64,000 nt of DNA from Odobenus rosmarus divergens (taxonomy: Eukaryota; Chordata; Mammalia; Carnivora; Odobenidae): contig NW_004451412.1 of the NCBI RefSeq assembly GCF_000321225.1, positions 358,297-422,296 on the forward strand. Direction: 5' to 3'. The notes beneath the pieces are model-generated. The model made no database searches. It was given only the letters and a program-made list of their open reading frames with translations, and was not told the DNA's origin. The number at the start of each line of letters is the position of its first letter. The first letter of the stretch is position 1. Of the stretch, positions 11,526 through 22,669 are shown piece after piece. Position numbers and translations under genes: made by a program.

Positions 11526-11844
11526 TTTTTAAAGATTTTATTTTATTTATTTATTTTTAAATATTTTATTTATTTGTCAGAGAGACAGAGGGAGAGCACA
11601 ACCAGGGGCGGGGGCAGGCAGAAGGAGAAGCGGGCTCCCCGCTGAGCAAGGAGGCCGATGCGTAACTTGATCCCAGGACCCTGGGATCATGACCTGAGCA
11701 GAAGGCAGACGATTAACTGACTGAGCCACTCAGGCATCCTAAAAGATTTTCTTTTTAAGTAATCGCTACACTCAGTGTTGGGCTCAGATTTACCCCAAGA
11801 TCAAGAGTCACATGCTCTACCAACTGATCCAGCCAGGTGCCCCC
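11526..11844 (-). mobile_element. Short-type Can-SINE, antisense, split by another SINE
   Basis: The pieces 11,526-11,544 and 11,741-11,844 join into one short-form Can-SINE (TTTTTAAGTAATCGCTACACTCA body, ending ATCCAGCCAGGTGCCCCC). The outer TSD is TTACTAATACTTTTT at about 11,511 and TTACCAATACTTTTT at 11,845. Confidence 0.88.
11545..11740 (-). mobile_element. Can-SINE, antisense, nested inside another Can-SINE
   Basis: This is a long-form copy with CAGGGGCGGGGGCAGGCAG body, ending GAGCCACTCAGGCATCC. The flanks AAAGATTTTATTTT (11,531-11,544) and AAAGATTTTCTTTT (11,742-11,755) form the TSD inside the older SINE. Confidence 0.9.
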
Positions 11845-12060
11845 TTACCAATACTTTTTAAAGTTTCTTTTAAATGTTCTACATTTGTTTATCTGTAAAT
11901 TTGGAAATAAAACTTCTGAAAAAATGGAAAGTAAGTGGGATAATGTTTGAGTGAACAAAACGTAGAGGGTTTTTTTTTTTTTTGAGAAAGACATTACATA
12001 AATCCAAAGCCAATAAAGAAAATTAAAAGCTATGTTTTCTTTTAAAAATACAGTTGGTGA

Positions 12061-12259
12061 GGGACACCTGGGTGGCTCAGTCGATTGAGTGTGGGACTCC
12101 TGATTTTGGTTCAGGTCATGATCTCAGGGTCATGAGACCCAGCCCGTAGCCAGCTCCCTGCCCAGTGGGGAGTCTGCTTCTCTCCTTCTGCTCCTCCCCC
12201 TGCTCATGTGCTCTCTCTTTCTCTCTCTAAAATAAATAAACAAATCTTAAAAAAAAAAT
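12061..12259 (+). mobile_element. Can-SINE, sense
   Basis: It starts GGGACACCTGGGTGGCTCAG and has a diverged middle (GGTTCAGGTCATGATCTCAG), a CT-rich stretch and an AATAAATAAACAAATC tail. It is an older-looking copy. Confidence 0.94.
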
Positions 12260-12640
12260 AGGTAAAATTGGCTTAGTAGAATTTTGTCAAGTACAAAAAC
12301 ATGGTTTTCAAAGTGAGTCTGAATTTTTATAGCTGCATATAATTTCTTCAAATGAGCTGTACATGGAACACTATCTCAAGTCCATTGGTCTCTGAGATTG
12401 CTGTAACATGCTTATACTCATTCTTGTTGTCAAAGTCATGCAATATTTTCCCAGTTCAAATGTCTTTAAGGTCTTTTGCCTTATAATTGAAAACTCAAGC
12501 TCTCGGCTCCGATGGATTAAAAAATATCTCAGGACATTACACAACAGTTTATGGTTCTATTAGAAATAGCAAATTGTTGAGCTAGTCAGCAATACTTATC
12601 AAGCCTCAATTTTAAAGCACCATACTAAAAAGTATGGGAA
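12260..12640. other. Unassigned sequence between two SINEs
   Basis: No gene or repeat is recognised. It is AT-rich and has no open frame of note. Confidence 0.4.
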
Positions 12641-12654
12641 TTTTTTTTAACGTC

Positions 12655-12855
12655 TTTTTTTTTAAGATTTTATTTATTTATTTGAGAGAGTGAGAGAGAC
12701 ACAGCAAGAGAGGGAACACAAGCAGGGGGAGTGAGAGAGGGAGAAGCAGGCTTCCTGCTGAGCAGGGAGCCTGATGCCGGGCTCTATCCCAGGCCCCTGG
12801 GATCATGACCTGAGCTGAAGGCAGACGCCTAACGACTGAGCCACCCAGCTGCCCC
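12655..12855 (-). mobile_element. Can-SINE, antisense
   Basis: It begins with poly-T, then AAGATTTTATTTATTTATTT, carries the AGAGACACAGCAAGAGAGGG variant and ends CCACCCAGCTGCCCC. Near-identical flanks AGTATGGGAATT and AGTATGGTAATT mark the TSD. Confidence 0.95.
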
Positions 12856-13179
12856 AATAGTATGGTAATTTATAGAGAAATCTCGTAAGAAGCCCAAATT
12901 CTAATAACATATATTGAAAAATAGAGAAAAATCAAAGCAATTCTTGAAAGCCCAGTTTAATGGCAAAATTTGCAAGCTTCAGATGAGCCTGAATGAAGTC
13001 ATGTCCCCATTTGTTAGTGTGGAAGTTAGATAATTTATGAAGCTTCAGTTTATACATATGTAAAATGGAGAATATAGTAATGGTACTGCCGCATAGGATG
13101 GGAAAGTTTAAGTAGGATAAAACATGTATATGTATTCAATATAGTAGCTGGCAAATCGTAATCTTTCAGTAAATGTAAA

Positions 13180-14580
13180 CAATTGTTTTTAATAATTTTA
13201 AAATTGGGAAATATATGTATTCAGAACGTACACAAATCATATATGTACACTTTAACAAATAATGATAAAACGAGCACCAATCTGATGGCAAGAAATGGAA
13301 CACTGCCAGCATCCAGAAACCACCCCCACTCTCTGTGCATCTCCCCCCCCCATAACCCATTCCCTCTCACCTTCCCTGCCTTGATTTTTGTGACAGTTAT
13401 TTCCTTACATTTCTTAAATTTTTACCACCTAAACAATGTAGTTTAGTCTATTTTGAACTTTGTTAAATGGCTGTATTTGCTTCTTTTATTCAACGTTATA
13501 TATGAGTCCATCCTTGTTGATGAGTGTTGCTCTAATTCATTCATTTTTGTTGTATGATATTTCACTATAAAAATATCATAAACAATTTATTGGTCTGTTC
13601 TACTATGATGAATATTTAATCTCTTTCCAGTTTTTGACTCTCACAAACACATGACCATCTTGGTACTCACATTTAGGAGATTCTGTAGGAATGCAGTCTC
13701 TGAGTCATGGGGATATGATTTTTTTTCTAAAATGTTTTCTAAAATGATTGTTCTAGTCTTAACCCTCTCCAGCTCTGTATGGGGGTTTATGGTACTTCAT
13801 ATCTTCGCAGATACTTGCTATTGGTCAGTCTTTTAATGTTTACAATCTGATATGTAGGTATATTATTGAAATTCATTGCTTTTTAAAAAAATATCTTACA
13901 GAAAAATTGCAAGTATAGTACAAATAACATTTTCTTTCTTGAACTGTTTGAGAATAAGTTACTAACATGGTACCCTAACATTCCAGAATACTTTAGTGTT
14001 TTCTACAAATGAGGATATTCTCCTTGGTATCTGTAAGATAACAAAATCAGGAAGTTTACATGATTATATTGTTACCATCTAATCTACAGATCCTATACAA
14101 GTTTTGCCAAGTGTCTGAATCATGTCCTTTGTAATAGGATCCAGTTCAGATTGCATGTTGTGTTGGGTTGCTGTGTCCCTCTGGTGTCTAATCTGGAACC
14201 ATTCCTCAGTCTTTCCTTGAATCTCATGACCTTAACTCTTTTATAGATTACAGGCCAGTTATTTTGTTAAGTATCTCTGAATAATGGTTGTCTGTTGTTT
14301 CCTCACAATTAGATTCAAGTTGAGTATCTTTCTAGGAATATCACAGGTGATTTTCTGTGTTCTTCTCATTGCATTCTATCCAGTGGCAGATGATTTGGAT
14401 TGATCCCCCCCGCCCCCCAAAAAAAAGAAAAAAGAAAATTTGATTAATGTGGTGACTAGTGAGCTTCTTCACTGTACAATTACTTTTTTTCTTTTTGTAG
14501 TAAATAAGTATTTCTGGCCAGTGAGAGCCACTTCAAGGGGACTTCTGTCTTTTTGACACATCACCCTTTTTCTTCTACTA
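13180..14580 (-). mobile_element. L1M 3' region, antisense
   Basis: Two consecutive blocks match reversed L1M 3' UTR. The first, 13,200-13,850, contains 'atggcaagaaatggaacac' (about 13,284), 'ttattcaacgttatatatga' (about 13,487) and 'gttgtatgatatttcactat' (about 13,548). The second, 13,880-14,560, contains 'acagaaaaattgcaagtata' (about 13,899), 'tctaatctggaaccattcctcagtc' (about 14,187) and 'acaggccagttattttgttaag' (about 14,250). It is old, with no frame. A C-rich/A-rich run at 14,404-14,433 is local simple sequence. Confidence 0.78.
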
Positions 14581-14589
14581 CCTCCTTAC

Positions 14590-15570
14590 TTTCTGGCTTC
14601 ACCTCCCCATGCTGAGTCATCCGCCAGTGGGCGTGCCCTCCTCACCTAATAGGTGATCACTTTCAAGTTTATTGCTTGCTCAGAGCTCTCCTCTGAATTC
14701 CGTCCTAGCTATCCAATTCCCTTACCTGACATTTCAGTTGGATATCTCACAGGCATCTTAAATCGTACCTGTTCAAAATAGAATTCCTGACTTCATGCAT
14801 TAAATGGATTCCTCCCTTAGTCATCTTCATCTCATTCAGTTGTAGTGCAAATTCCTCCTTCCTCAGGCTGGAAACCTACCATCAGCCTTTATCCTTTGCT
14901 CTCTTCCCCACCAAAACCCAGTTTTAGTCTGTCAGCAGAATTTATACATTTCACCTCCAAAATATGCCGCATGTCTTTCCACTTTTCTCCATTTCCTCTT
15001 GACTTGCTCTCCTCTTCCTCTTCATTGGTTTCTCTGCTTTTACTCCTGCTTCTCTCTAGTTCATTTCCATACATCTTTTATTGATGCAAATCGGATCACA
15101 ACACTTGCTTGCTTAAAACCCTGCAACATCTTCTCATTCTTCACCGAATACAATCCAAACCGGTGAAGCTCCCCATGATCTAACTTTGGCTTTGCTCATC
15201 AACTCCATTTCATGTTCCTCATTGTCTTGCTGAAATGTGAGACCAAGGGAAACATTCCCTTCTTTCCATTCCTGAGCATTCTAGGCTCTTTTCTATCTCA
15301 GGGCCTCACCTGAGCAGTGTCCTCTTGCCTTTTACCCAGCTGTGCTTTCCTTATCCTACTCAGGGGAGAAAGGGTTACTGCCCCTTACTCAGATGGGTCT
15401 TCCCTCATTACCAGTTAAGTTCATCTCACTCATACGTCGTTATTCTCTATTAAAACACTCTCTTTTCTTCATGGTACTTAATGTGATTTGAAGGCATTTG
15501 GTTATTTACTTATTGCCTTATTTTCCCCATTAGACTCCAAGCCCATGAGAATAGCAGTTTGTGTCCAAAA
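14590..15570 (+). mobile_element. LINE2 (L2) 3' half, sense
   Basis: The sequence follows L2 in order: 'tggatatctcacaggcatct' (about 14,739), 'ctgtcagcagaatttataca' (about 14,928) and 'gatcacaacacttgcttgct' (about 15,094). It continues with 'ctccccatgatctaactttg' (about 15,169), 'tcagggcctcacctgagcag' (about 15,298) and 'gactccaagcccatgagaat' (about 15,534). It is long for an L2 copy (about 1 kb). Short open frames inside it are residues of the L2 ORF2 C-terminus with no integrity. Confidence 0.82.
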
Positions 15571-16065
15571 TGCTAATAGTTTTAGAAGAGAGGAACAATA
15601 GTTCAGTACTTATTTTGCCAAAAATGAGCACAGTGCAGTTGCCTAGAAGAAGAAGTGCATCCTTTCTGAGATATGGAGAAGATTAAATGCTATAGTTGAT
15701 GGAAGAGAATAAAATGATTTTTAGAAACTCCTTTTTCTAAAAACTACCAAAGACTGAGACAGGAAAACAGAATCAATGAGAATCTATTAATAAACCATTA
15801 TGAAATCTGCATTAATGAATTCCTTTTCAAATGAAAATTAGCTTGTCATACAAGGCCATAGTGCTTATAAGGGGAGGTGTTTGAAAACTAGTCTCCTGTC
15901 TTCCATTTTGTAAATCATTGGCTCCCACAGAGGATGTATATGTAGAGTGGAAAAATGAGCTCAGCAGAGATGTTCATCATTATCTTTAAGGTTTGTCAGG
16001 GGATGTAGTTACTAGATAAAGGAAAAAAAGAAACAGTAGTAAGGAATAGGAAGTAAGTTACTCTC
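15571..16065. other. Unassigned sequence, no gene seen
   Basis: It is AT-rich and purine-rich sequence with no recognised repeat, exon or RNA gene. Confidence 0.4.
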
Positions 16066-16067
16066 TT

Positions 16068-16257
16068 TTCTTTTTCTTTTTCATTTTAGAGAGTGCTCGT
16101 GAGCATGCATGGAGGGGAAGGGACAATGGGAGAGGGAGAGAGAATCTCAAGCAGACTCTACACTGAGTGCAGTGTCCACCACCGGGCTCGACCTCACAAC
16201 CCTGAGACCATGACTTAAGCTGAAATCAAGAGTTGGAAGCTTAACTGACTGAGCCAA
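16068..16257 (-). mobile_element. Can-SINE, antisense, head truncated
   Basis: The body has the older GAGTGCTCGTGAGCATGCATG variant and runs to AACTGACTGAGCCA. It then stops without the final CCCAGGTGCCCC, so about 12 bp of the SINE 5' end are missing. Confidence 0.9.
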
Positions 16258-16432
16258 TTAGATATATTCAGATATGTTGTGAGAATCTGTTGTGATGATT
16301 TGAGATACATACCTATTGATTTTTAAAAGTTTTTCAAAACTCTTTTTGTTAAAATTGAAATAATAATAGCTGTTCTAGTCAGCTACATATCTTTGGCAGA
16401 TTGGCATTAGAGCTGTTACTGCTCCCTGTGCC

Positions 16433-16645
16433 TTTTTTTTTTTTTTAAGATTTTATTTATTTATTTATTTTAGAGAGAGTGCATGCACGAATGGAGGGGA
16501 GGGGCAGAGGGAGAGAGAAAATCCCAAGTAGACTCCATGCAGAGCCTAGAGCCGGATGTGGGGCTCGATCCCAGTACCCGGAGATCATGACCTGAGCTGA
16601 AACCAGGAGTCAGGTGCTCAATCAACTGAGCCACCCAGGTACCCC
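16433..16645 (-). mobile_element. Can-SINE, antisense, 9-bp TSD
   Basis: It has a poly-T start, a GAGTGCATGCACGAATGGAG body and a CCACCCAGGTACCCC end. The TSD CTCCCTGTG is at 16,422-16,430 and 16,645-16,653. Confidence 0.95.
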
Positions 16646-16959
16646 TCCCTGTGTTTTTTTATTCCATAATCCAGGCTGAAGGAGCAGCCCCTATTTGGGA
16701 CACAGTGTACTCATAGCAGAGGGAAAAGAGAGAGCCAGTGGAAGCATGCATTGGCTATTAAAACTTCTGCTCAGACAGTGTGTATATTATTTCTACTCAT
16801 CTGCTAATGTCCAAGGCCAAGTCCATTGTCAGTGGGTTGGAGATAAATAATCCTCATACAGGATCCTGCAAATGACATGGAATGAGTGAAGATACCAGAG
16901 GGTATCCCTGAGGAACCAGGAAGGGGACTGAGTATTTGGAAACATTAGTACTGTGTCCT

Positions 16960-17150
16960 ACACTGGCAAACATTGAATACTATTTGCCAAGTACTGTTTT
17001 GGGTGCTTTACATTTATTAACTCACTGCATCCTTACAATTATCCTATCAGATAAGTATTATTAATTACTTCTCTCTTACAGATGAGGAAACTGAGGCTCA
17101 AGTTCGCATAGTTAGGAAATAGCAGAGCTAGGCTTTAAACCTAGGCTGTC
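16960..17150 (-). mobile_element. MIR (SINE), antisense
   Basis: The reversed MIR core is clear. It has 'ttattaactcactgcatcct' (about 17,014), 'cagatgaggaaactgaggct' (17,079-17,098), and 'agcagagctaggctttaaac' (about 17,121), which mirrors the tRNA-like middle. It is an ancient mammal-wide element with no function implied. Confidence 0.85.
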
Positions 17151-17324
17151 CAGGAAACAAATGTCAAGACAAGCTGTGAAATCATGTAATCAGTGCTTTT
17201 ACTGAAGCATGGAAAATACTGTTCTTTGTCTCATCCCTTCTAAGTTGCCATGAAGAGTTACTGCAGAAAATTTGTGGAGAAAAGGTCCCTGATAAAAAAT
17301 ATCTTTGAAAATCAGACTTTACTA

Positions 17325-17445
17325 AATCATGAGTTCTTCAAGAATTGGGAATATGTCTTACCATACTTTCAAATCCTTAGCACATAACTTGATTCCTAGC
17401 ATCTAGTAGAAGCTCCAGAAATGAATGAATGACTGAATGAGTATC
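17325..17445 (+). mobile_element. L2 3' end, sense
   Basis: It shows the typical L2 3' terminal layout. 'agttcttcaagaattgggaa' corresponds to the gene-like 'aagctccatgagggcaggga' segment. The remainder, 'cctagcatctagtagaagct' and 'gaatgaatgactgaatgag', matches the L2 tail with its short terminal repeats. Confidence 0.65.
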
Positions 17446-17555
17446 TTCTCTGAAAGATTGCTTGAGAAAAATGTCCCCCATTCACTCATTTTTGAATTTC
17501 TGAGTCCTATCAGCCAGTCTGCTGGCAAATAAAATTGCTGAATAAAATCACCTTA

Positions 17556-17764
17556 GGGGCGCCTGGGTGGCTCAGTTGGTTAAGCGACTGCCTTTGGCTC
17601 AGGTCATAATCCTGGAGTCCCTGGATCGAGTCCCGCATCGGGCTCCCTGCTCAGCAGAGAGTCTGCTTCTCCCTCTGACCCTCCCCCCTCTCATGTGCTC
17701 TCTCTCTCTCTCTCTCTCATTCTCTCTGTCTCAAATAAATAAATAAAAATCTTAAAAAAAATAA
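17556..17764 (+). mobile_element. Can-SINE, sense, perfect 15-bp TSD
   Basis: It starts GGGGCGCCTGGGTGG and contains a (CT)n run at 17,699-17,718. It ends in AATAAATAAATAAAAATC plus an A-rich tail. The TSD AATAAAATCACCTTA is perfect (17,541-17,555 and 17,765-17,779), indicating a fairly young insertion. Confidence 0.97.
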
Positions 17765-17779
17765 AATAAAATCACCTTA

Positions 17780-18383
17780 GTCACTTAAAGATGTCCTTCA
17801 TGAAGCTGGGTTTTAATGTCTGTCCTGTTGTTGTTGTTCTTGTGTATGTGTGTGTATTTTTTTTTAATCAAAGGATGATTGGTAGGAAGAAATAAATCAG
17901 TTATTGCATTTAACATAGAAGTTTTGAGGGCAGTGTCGATTTAATGCCCCCCAAAGAATGCTCCATCTGAGAATTTCCTTTTAAAATTCAAGGCTTGGAA
18001 AACTTTGTTTTCCTGAGGTGTTCTAATGGACCTTTTCCTTTCTACTAGTGAGAATGATGGGACTAATTGTGCCTCTCTCTTCATTTTGACTTCTTAGGGC
18101 CCTAAAGTCTAACTCAAAGTTTAATTATAGCATGCATATTTGTGTCTTTCATTTCAGTGGCCTTGAATTTCTACTCTCACTTAGTTTTCCCTATCTGGAC
18201 TTCAAAATTTCTGTTAATATTTTACTTTTATTTACTTACAACATGTACTTGCTGAAAGCCGTTCCAAATTTCAATGGAATGAGGCAAATTGTAATACGCA
18301 TGCATGCATTCTTATAGTTGTAAAACAACTCCTAGAAAGGCCTCGAAATGTGGTTGTTGACAGTACAGATACTCTCTCTCTCT
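17780..18383. other. Unassigned sequence with short TG repeats
   Basis: TTG and TG mini-repeats lie near 17,826-17,857. No gene is seen; the 61-codon frame at 18,132-18,317 has no supporting context. Confidence 0.4.
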
Positions 18384-18557
18384 TTTTAAAGATTTTATTT
18401 ATTTATTTGTCAGAGAGAGAGCACAAGCAGGGGGAGCGTCAGGCAGAGGGAGAAGCAGCCTCCCCGCTGAACAAGGAGCCAGATGTGGGGCTCCGTCCCA
18501 GGACCCTGAGATCATGACCTGAGCCGAAGGCAGACGCTTGACCAACTGAGCACCCCC
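18384..18557 (-). mobile_element. Can-SINE, antisense
   Basis: It contains AAGATTTTATTTATTTATTT, a CAAGCAGGGGGAGCGTCAGG body and a shortened end GAGCACCCCC. The flanks ATACTCTCT at about 18,370 and 18,560 fit a TSD. Confidence 0.93.
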
Positions 18558-19360
18558 AAATACTCTCTTTTCCACAGATCAAGTAGAAATACCAAATGCT
18601 GTTTCTCTGTTGTTCCTATGGGATAAATATGTTCTTTAAAATGTTTGGATTATGCAAGTATAGCCTTCTGAAAATGAGTGGCCTGTTTTTGTGTTCTTTC
18701 AGTTTGCGAAAATAGAGCTTTTGCCTGAAAGTCTCTTCGTCCTTATAGAAAATGCTATAAATAAATTGATGTCTTTTATAACTCCTTCGAAGGAGAGAAC
18801 AAAGATCATCCAGCTCTTGCCTTCTTGGATAAAAGTAGACCTTGTTCTCATTCTGCCTGTTTCTCTCAGGAAAGGACATTTTGGGGAGCTGTAATCATTT
18901 CAGCTCAGTTGGCAACTATTTCATTAGTATTTTGGAGAAGATGATAAATCTCTGCTTAAGACCCACAACTTGTCTACTTGATATTTGTTTTAGGGGAAAA
19001 TAATACCTTATCTTTGTGGCTGGCTATCACCTGTGTGATATGTCAACATGGAGAGAGAAGAATGTGTATCACAAGGTGACAGCAAACTGCCACATCCATC
19101 AGGGTGATGTCACTGAACTGGCACCACCATCAATCAACTCTTTAAGGATTCTGTCTGAATTCTAATTTTGCATATTGATGGAAGCTGGAGAACTATTCCA
19201 GGACAGATCCTAGTGCACAACTTCTTTTTCAGTATTGTTATTTCAACTCCAAAGAAACACAAGCTTTTACTCTCACTCCTCTGCACCTTTAAATGCTCTT
19301 TTCTCTACTCTTTTCTTGCTTCCCCAGCTGACTGACTCTTTCTTCATATTCACTCCAAAG
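18558..19360. other. Unique-looking sequence, no certain gene
   Basis: No recognised repeat. Open frames overlap on both strands at 18,616-18,894. On the plus strand a pyrimidine-rich acceptor-like TGTTCTTTCAG precedes an open segment at about 18,704 (see findings). Evidence is too weak to call a gene. Confidence 0.35.
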
Positions 19361-19363
19361 TTA

Positions 19364-19557
19364 TTTTTTTTTTTAAGATTTTATTTATTTATTTGACAGA
19401 GACACAGCGAGAGCGGGAACACAGCAGGGGGAGCGGGAGAGGGAGAAGCAGGCTTCCAGTGGAGCAGGGAGCCTGATGCGGGGCTCCATCCCAGGACCCC
19501 GGGATCATGACCTGAGCCAAAGGCAGACGCTTAACGACTGAGCCACCCAGGCACCCC
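19364..19557 (-). mobile_element. Can-SINE, antisense
   Basis: It has a poly-T start, ATTTGACAGAGACACAGCGA variant and CCACCCAGGCACCCC end. The flanks CAAAGTTATTTT and CAAAGTCATTTT are the TSD with one mismatch. Confidence 0.95.
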
Positions 19558-19705
19558 ACAAAGTCATTTTCTCTGTGGAACATTTCCCACCTGCCTTATG
19601 CAGAAGTGGTTACATGCTGTATGTGATGGGAGAGCAGTTACTACTCTATACTGTTGTAGTAGCTCACCCTCTGGGGAAGGTAATCACTCTTAAAGTCCTG
19701 GCATA

Positions 19706-19915
19706 GGGGCACCTGGGTGGCCCAGTCAGTTGAGCGTCTTACTCTCAATTTCAGCTCCAGTCGTGATCTTGGGGTTGTGAGATGGAGCCCCACATCCCAT
19801 CTGGCTCCTCACTCAGCAGGGAGTCAGCTTGAGATTCTCTCTCCCTCTGCCCCTCCCCCCCACTCGCACTCTCTCTAAAATAAAGAAATAAATCTTAAAA
19901 AAAAAAAAAGAAAAA
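19706..19915 (+). mobile_element. Can-SINE, sense
   Basis: It starts GGGGCACCTGGGTGGCCCAG, has a CTCCCCCCCACTCGCACTC stretch and an A-rich tail. The flanks AAGTCCTGG and AAGGTCCTGG suggest a TSD. Confidence 0.94.
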
Positions 19916-20430
19916 GGTCCTGGTTTAAAGTTATCATGAAAAGGAAAAAAAGGTTATCGTTAGTATCCACAGAGGAGAAAAAAAGTCCTAGCACTTACTT
20001 CTGTATCTCTAGTACATTTTCTCCTGTTTCTTGAGGGAGGGTCTGTTTAGGAAAGCTGGGCAAAATCTTTCTAAGCCATGGTCACATTGTGCAAATGCAG
20101 TCATCACCAGTGCTAACTAGTCCCAGTAGCCTCTTCTCCAGCCTGCTGGGGACATAGTATCTGGCCTCTTATCCTTGATTTAAAAAATCTTAAAATATTA
20201 AAATAACTTTGACTTATAAAAAATCTAGCAAAAATAGCCATACCAGAGAACTCATAGCTAAGTCACTCCCGTATTTTGATATTTTAACCATCCCATAGTT
20301 TGAATAGGGTGAGGTTTCATACTATTTTGCTACCTGCTTTTTTAAAGCAAGCTACTTATAAAGTTCATGTTAATATGAACAGATTCTGCAGAAGACATAT
20401 CCTCCTTCTGCAGAAGACAGGTGCTGCATG
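19916..20430. other. Unassigned sequence, no gene seen
   Basis: No repeat or exon could be recognised. Two nearby copies of TTCTGCAGAAGACA (about 20,384 and 20,407) form a short local direct repeat. Confidence 0.4.
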
Positions 20431-20439
20431 ACAGATAAT

Positions 20440-20640
20440 TGAGGACACCAGCTTAAAGTGACTGCACTGAAACCAGGTTTGAATTCTGCTTTTGCCCCTT
20501 GGCAGCTAAGTGACTTTGGGCAAGCTGCTTAAATCTTGGAAACCTCAGTTTCTTCACCACTAAAATGAGGACAATTATGCCTGCTTTTCTCAAGCAGGCA
20601 TAAATTGATTTGTAAAAATAAAATGATTTGATGTGCATAC
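20440..20640 (+). mobile_element. MIR (SINE), sense
   Basis: It follows MIR order: 'aaaccaggtttgaattctgc' (about 20,471), 'taagtgactttgggcaagct' (about 20,507) and 'aacctcagtttcttcaccac' (about 20,541). It then has 'taaaatgaggacaattatgc' (about 20,562). The 61-codon antisense frame across it is a by-product. Confidence 0.85.
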
Positions 20641-21303
20641 ATGCAGGATGAGTTTTAGTGTGTTCACCTTTGCCTACCTGTCCTGCTTCACTCTCAGTAC
20701 CCTCTGCCCCATGTACTCCTGCTCTTTGAATCTCCTGCAGTTTGTAAGGTAGACCAGCATACCAGCAAATATTTTCTCATTACCTTTTATCCTGAAGATG
20801 TGCACTAAAGCAGGAGGGAGACATAGAGGACTCCAGACAAAAGCTTTATCTGGGGGGTTCTGGATAGGGTAAGAAAACCACAGAGATATTCCTCATCCTA
20901 GATAAGATCTGTAGTTTAAAAAACAAAAAACCCATTAATGTCTGTAAGGAAAATAATTAGCTGAAAAATGTTCATTATCCCTGGTAATTGTAATAATTAG
21001 TTCTCAGTCTTTGGATTTGTAGGGGTAACTCAGCGTGAGATGTTTGTTTTTATAGGAAGAAAGCAATAAAAGTGATTCCGTCAGGAAGTACTAAAATAGC
21101 ATTTTGCTTTTGCATAAATTTACATGTTTTGGCAATGTGTAAAATTAGGAGGGACTGTGGAAAGAAAAAACTCTATTCTCTCTGGCATTTGGAGATGAGA
21201 AAAAAGAAAGAGTCCCACAGATTGATGTAATTTGGGGCCTGATACTGTTACATATGTCCACCAGATTCCTCATACTTCTGGCAAGTGAAATCTCTTCCTT
21301 TTT
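20641..21303. other. Unassigned sequence, no gene seen
   Basis: AT-rich, no recognised repeat, exon or RNA gene. Confidence 0.4.
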
Positions 21304-21318
21304 AAAATCTTGATACCT

Positions 21319-21513
21319 GGGACGCCTGGGTGGCTCAGTTGGTTAAGTGGCTGCCTTCGGCTCAGGTCATGAACCCAGGGTCCTGGGATCAAGTCCCACA
21401 TCGGGCTCCCTGCTCGGTGGGGAGCCTGCTTCTCCCTCTGCCTGCCGCTCTCCCTGCTTGTGCTCTGTCTCTCTCTGACAAATAAATAAATAAAATCTTA
21501 AAAAAAAATAAAT
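21319..21513 (+). mobile_element. Can-SINE, sense, perfect 15-bp TSD
   Basis: It has a GGGACGCCTGGGTGG head, a CCTGCCGCTCTCCCTGCTTG stretch and an AATAAATAAATAAAATC tail. The TSD AAAATCTTGATACCT is perfect (21,304-21,318 and 21,514-21,528). Confidence 0.97.
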
Positions 21514-21654
21514 AAAATCTTGATACCTATTTTGTGTTTTGCCACACTTTTGCTTATGCATGCTTTTAGCTGTTAACCACAGCCTAACCAGAGCAGGTGA
21601 GACTACAAACACCTGCTTTGTTGAAAAGGACAAATTTGGATCAGAGGTGTGTAG

Positions 21655-22260
21655 GTTTTATTTTAATTTTTATTTTTAAGCTTGGATTTTTAAATTGTTT
21701 ATACATTAAACTGTATAAATAATAAATATTGTTATAAATCTGTATCGCTTGCTGCAACAAAGATCTTTGCTGCACATAACTTCTTTCCATATGTTAGATT
21801 ATTTCCTAAAGATAAAAGTCATATTTTTAAAAAATTTTTATTTATTTATTTGAGAGAGAGAGAGAGAATGTAGAGGGGAGGGGAGAGAAGAAGACTCCCT
21901 GCTGAGCAGGGAGCCTGACAACATGGGGCTCAATCCCAGAACACTGAGATCATGACCCGAGCCGAAGGCAACCACTTAACCGAGTGAGCCACCCAGGTAC
22001 CCCAAGATAAAGTCCTATAAATGGAAAAACTAGGTTAAAAGAAATAAGTATTTTGTGGCTCAGAATGCAAACTGCCTTTCAAACAATATTAATTTACATA
22101 TCCATTAACAATGCATTAGTCTTTGCAGTCTCCATCTGAATTCTTTGCTTGCTAATTTAATAAGCAAAATGTTAAATCTCATTTTGTTTTATTTCTTTGA
22201 TTATAAGGTAAACGTTTTTCTGTATGTATCTTAATTTGTATTTCCTTTTGAAAAAAATTA
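21655..22260 (-). mobile_element. Possible L1M relic, antisense, split by a SINE
   Basis: Phrases such as 'aactgcctttcaaacaatat' (about 22,069) and 'cattaacaatgcattagtct' (about 22,103) fit the reverse complement of decayed L1M ORF2 C-terminal sequence. 'ttaatttgtatttccttttg' (about 22,230) fits as well. Divergence is high. Confidence 0.4.
21823..22003 (-). mobile_element. Can-SINE, antisense
   Basis: It has AATTTTTATTTATTTATTTG, a short AATGTAGAGGGGAGGGGAGA body and a GCCACCCAGGTACCCC end. The flanks AAGATAAAAGTCATAT and AAGATAAAGTCCTAT are a diverged TSD. Confidence 0.94.
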
Positions 22261-22419
22261 TTAATGGTCCTTAACCTTATATCATGAAGTAACACTGTTT
22301 CTATATAAATGGAATAGCTTTCTCTAATGTTAAAGTCATTTCCTAGGCCTCTAGTACTGATTTTCTGGGACTATGTAAGTACAGCCTTTGTGCTGACCTG
22401 TATCCTGCAGTGTACAGAG

Positions 22420-22665
22420 ACTGTAGCTAAGACCATGGACTACGGAGCAGGTTGGCCTGGGCTTAAACCCTGTTCTGCTGCTTACTAGCCATGTGTCCTT
22501 GGACCTATGTGTGCTTACTTAACTCAGGGCTTCCGTCTCCTCACCTGTAAACGGGAATGATAATAATAGCGTTTGCTCACCTCGGTAGCTGTACGAGTTA
22601 AATGAGTCGGCCCACATAGCAGCTAGCATATTGTAAGCACTCGATAACTGTGAGGTGTTAGCCAT
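22420..22665 (+). mobile_element. MIR (SINE), sense, near full length
   Basis: All parts are in order: the tRNA-like start 'agctaagaccatggactacg' (about 22,423), 'ggcctgggcttaaaccctgt' (22,453), and 'cttactagccatgtgtcctt' (22,481). It then has 'ctcctcacctgtaaacggga' (about 22,537), 'aatgataataatagcgtttg' and 'agcactcgataactgtgagg'. Confidence 0.9.
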
Positions 22666-22669
22666 CCTT

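Noticed and set aside
17556..17640. tRNA-like sequences in the SINE heads
   Set aside because: They are tRNA-derived SINE heads with degenerate structure, part of every copy, and not functional tRNA genes.
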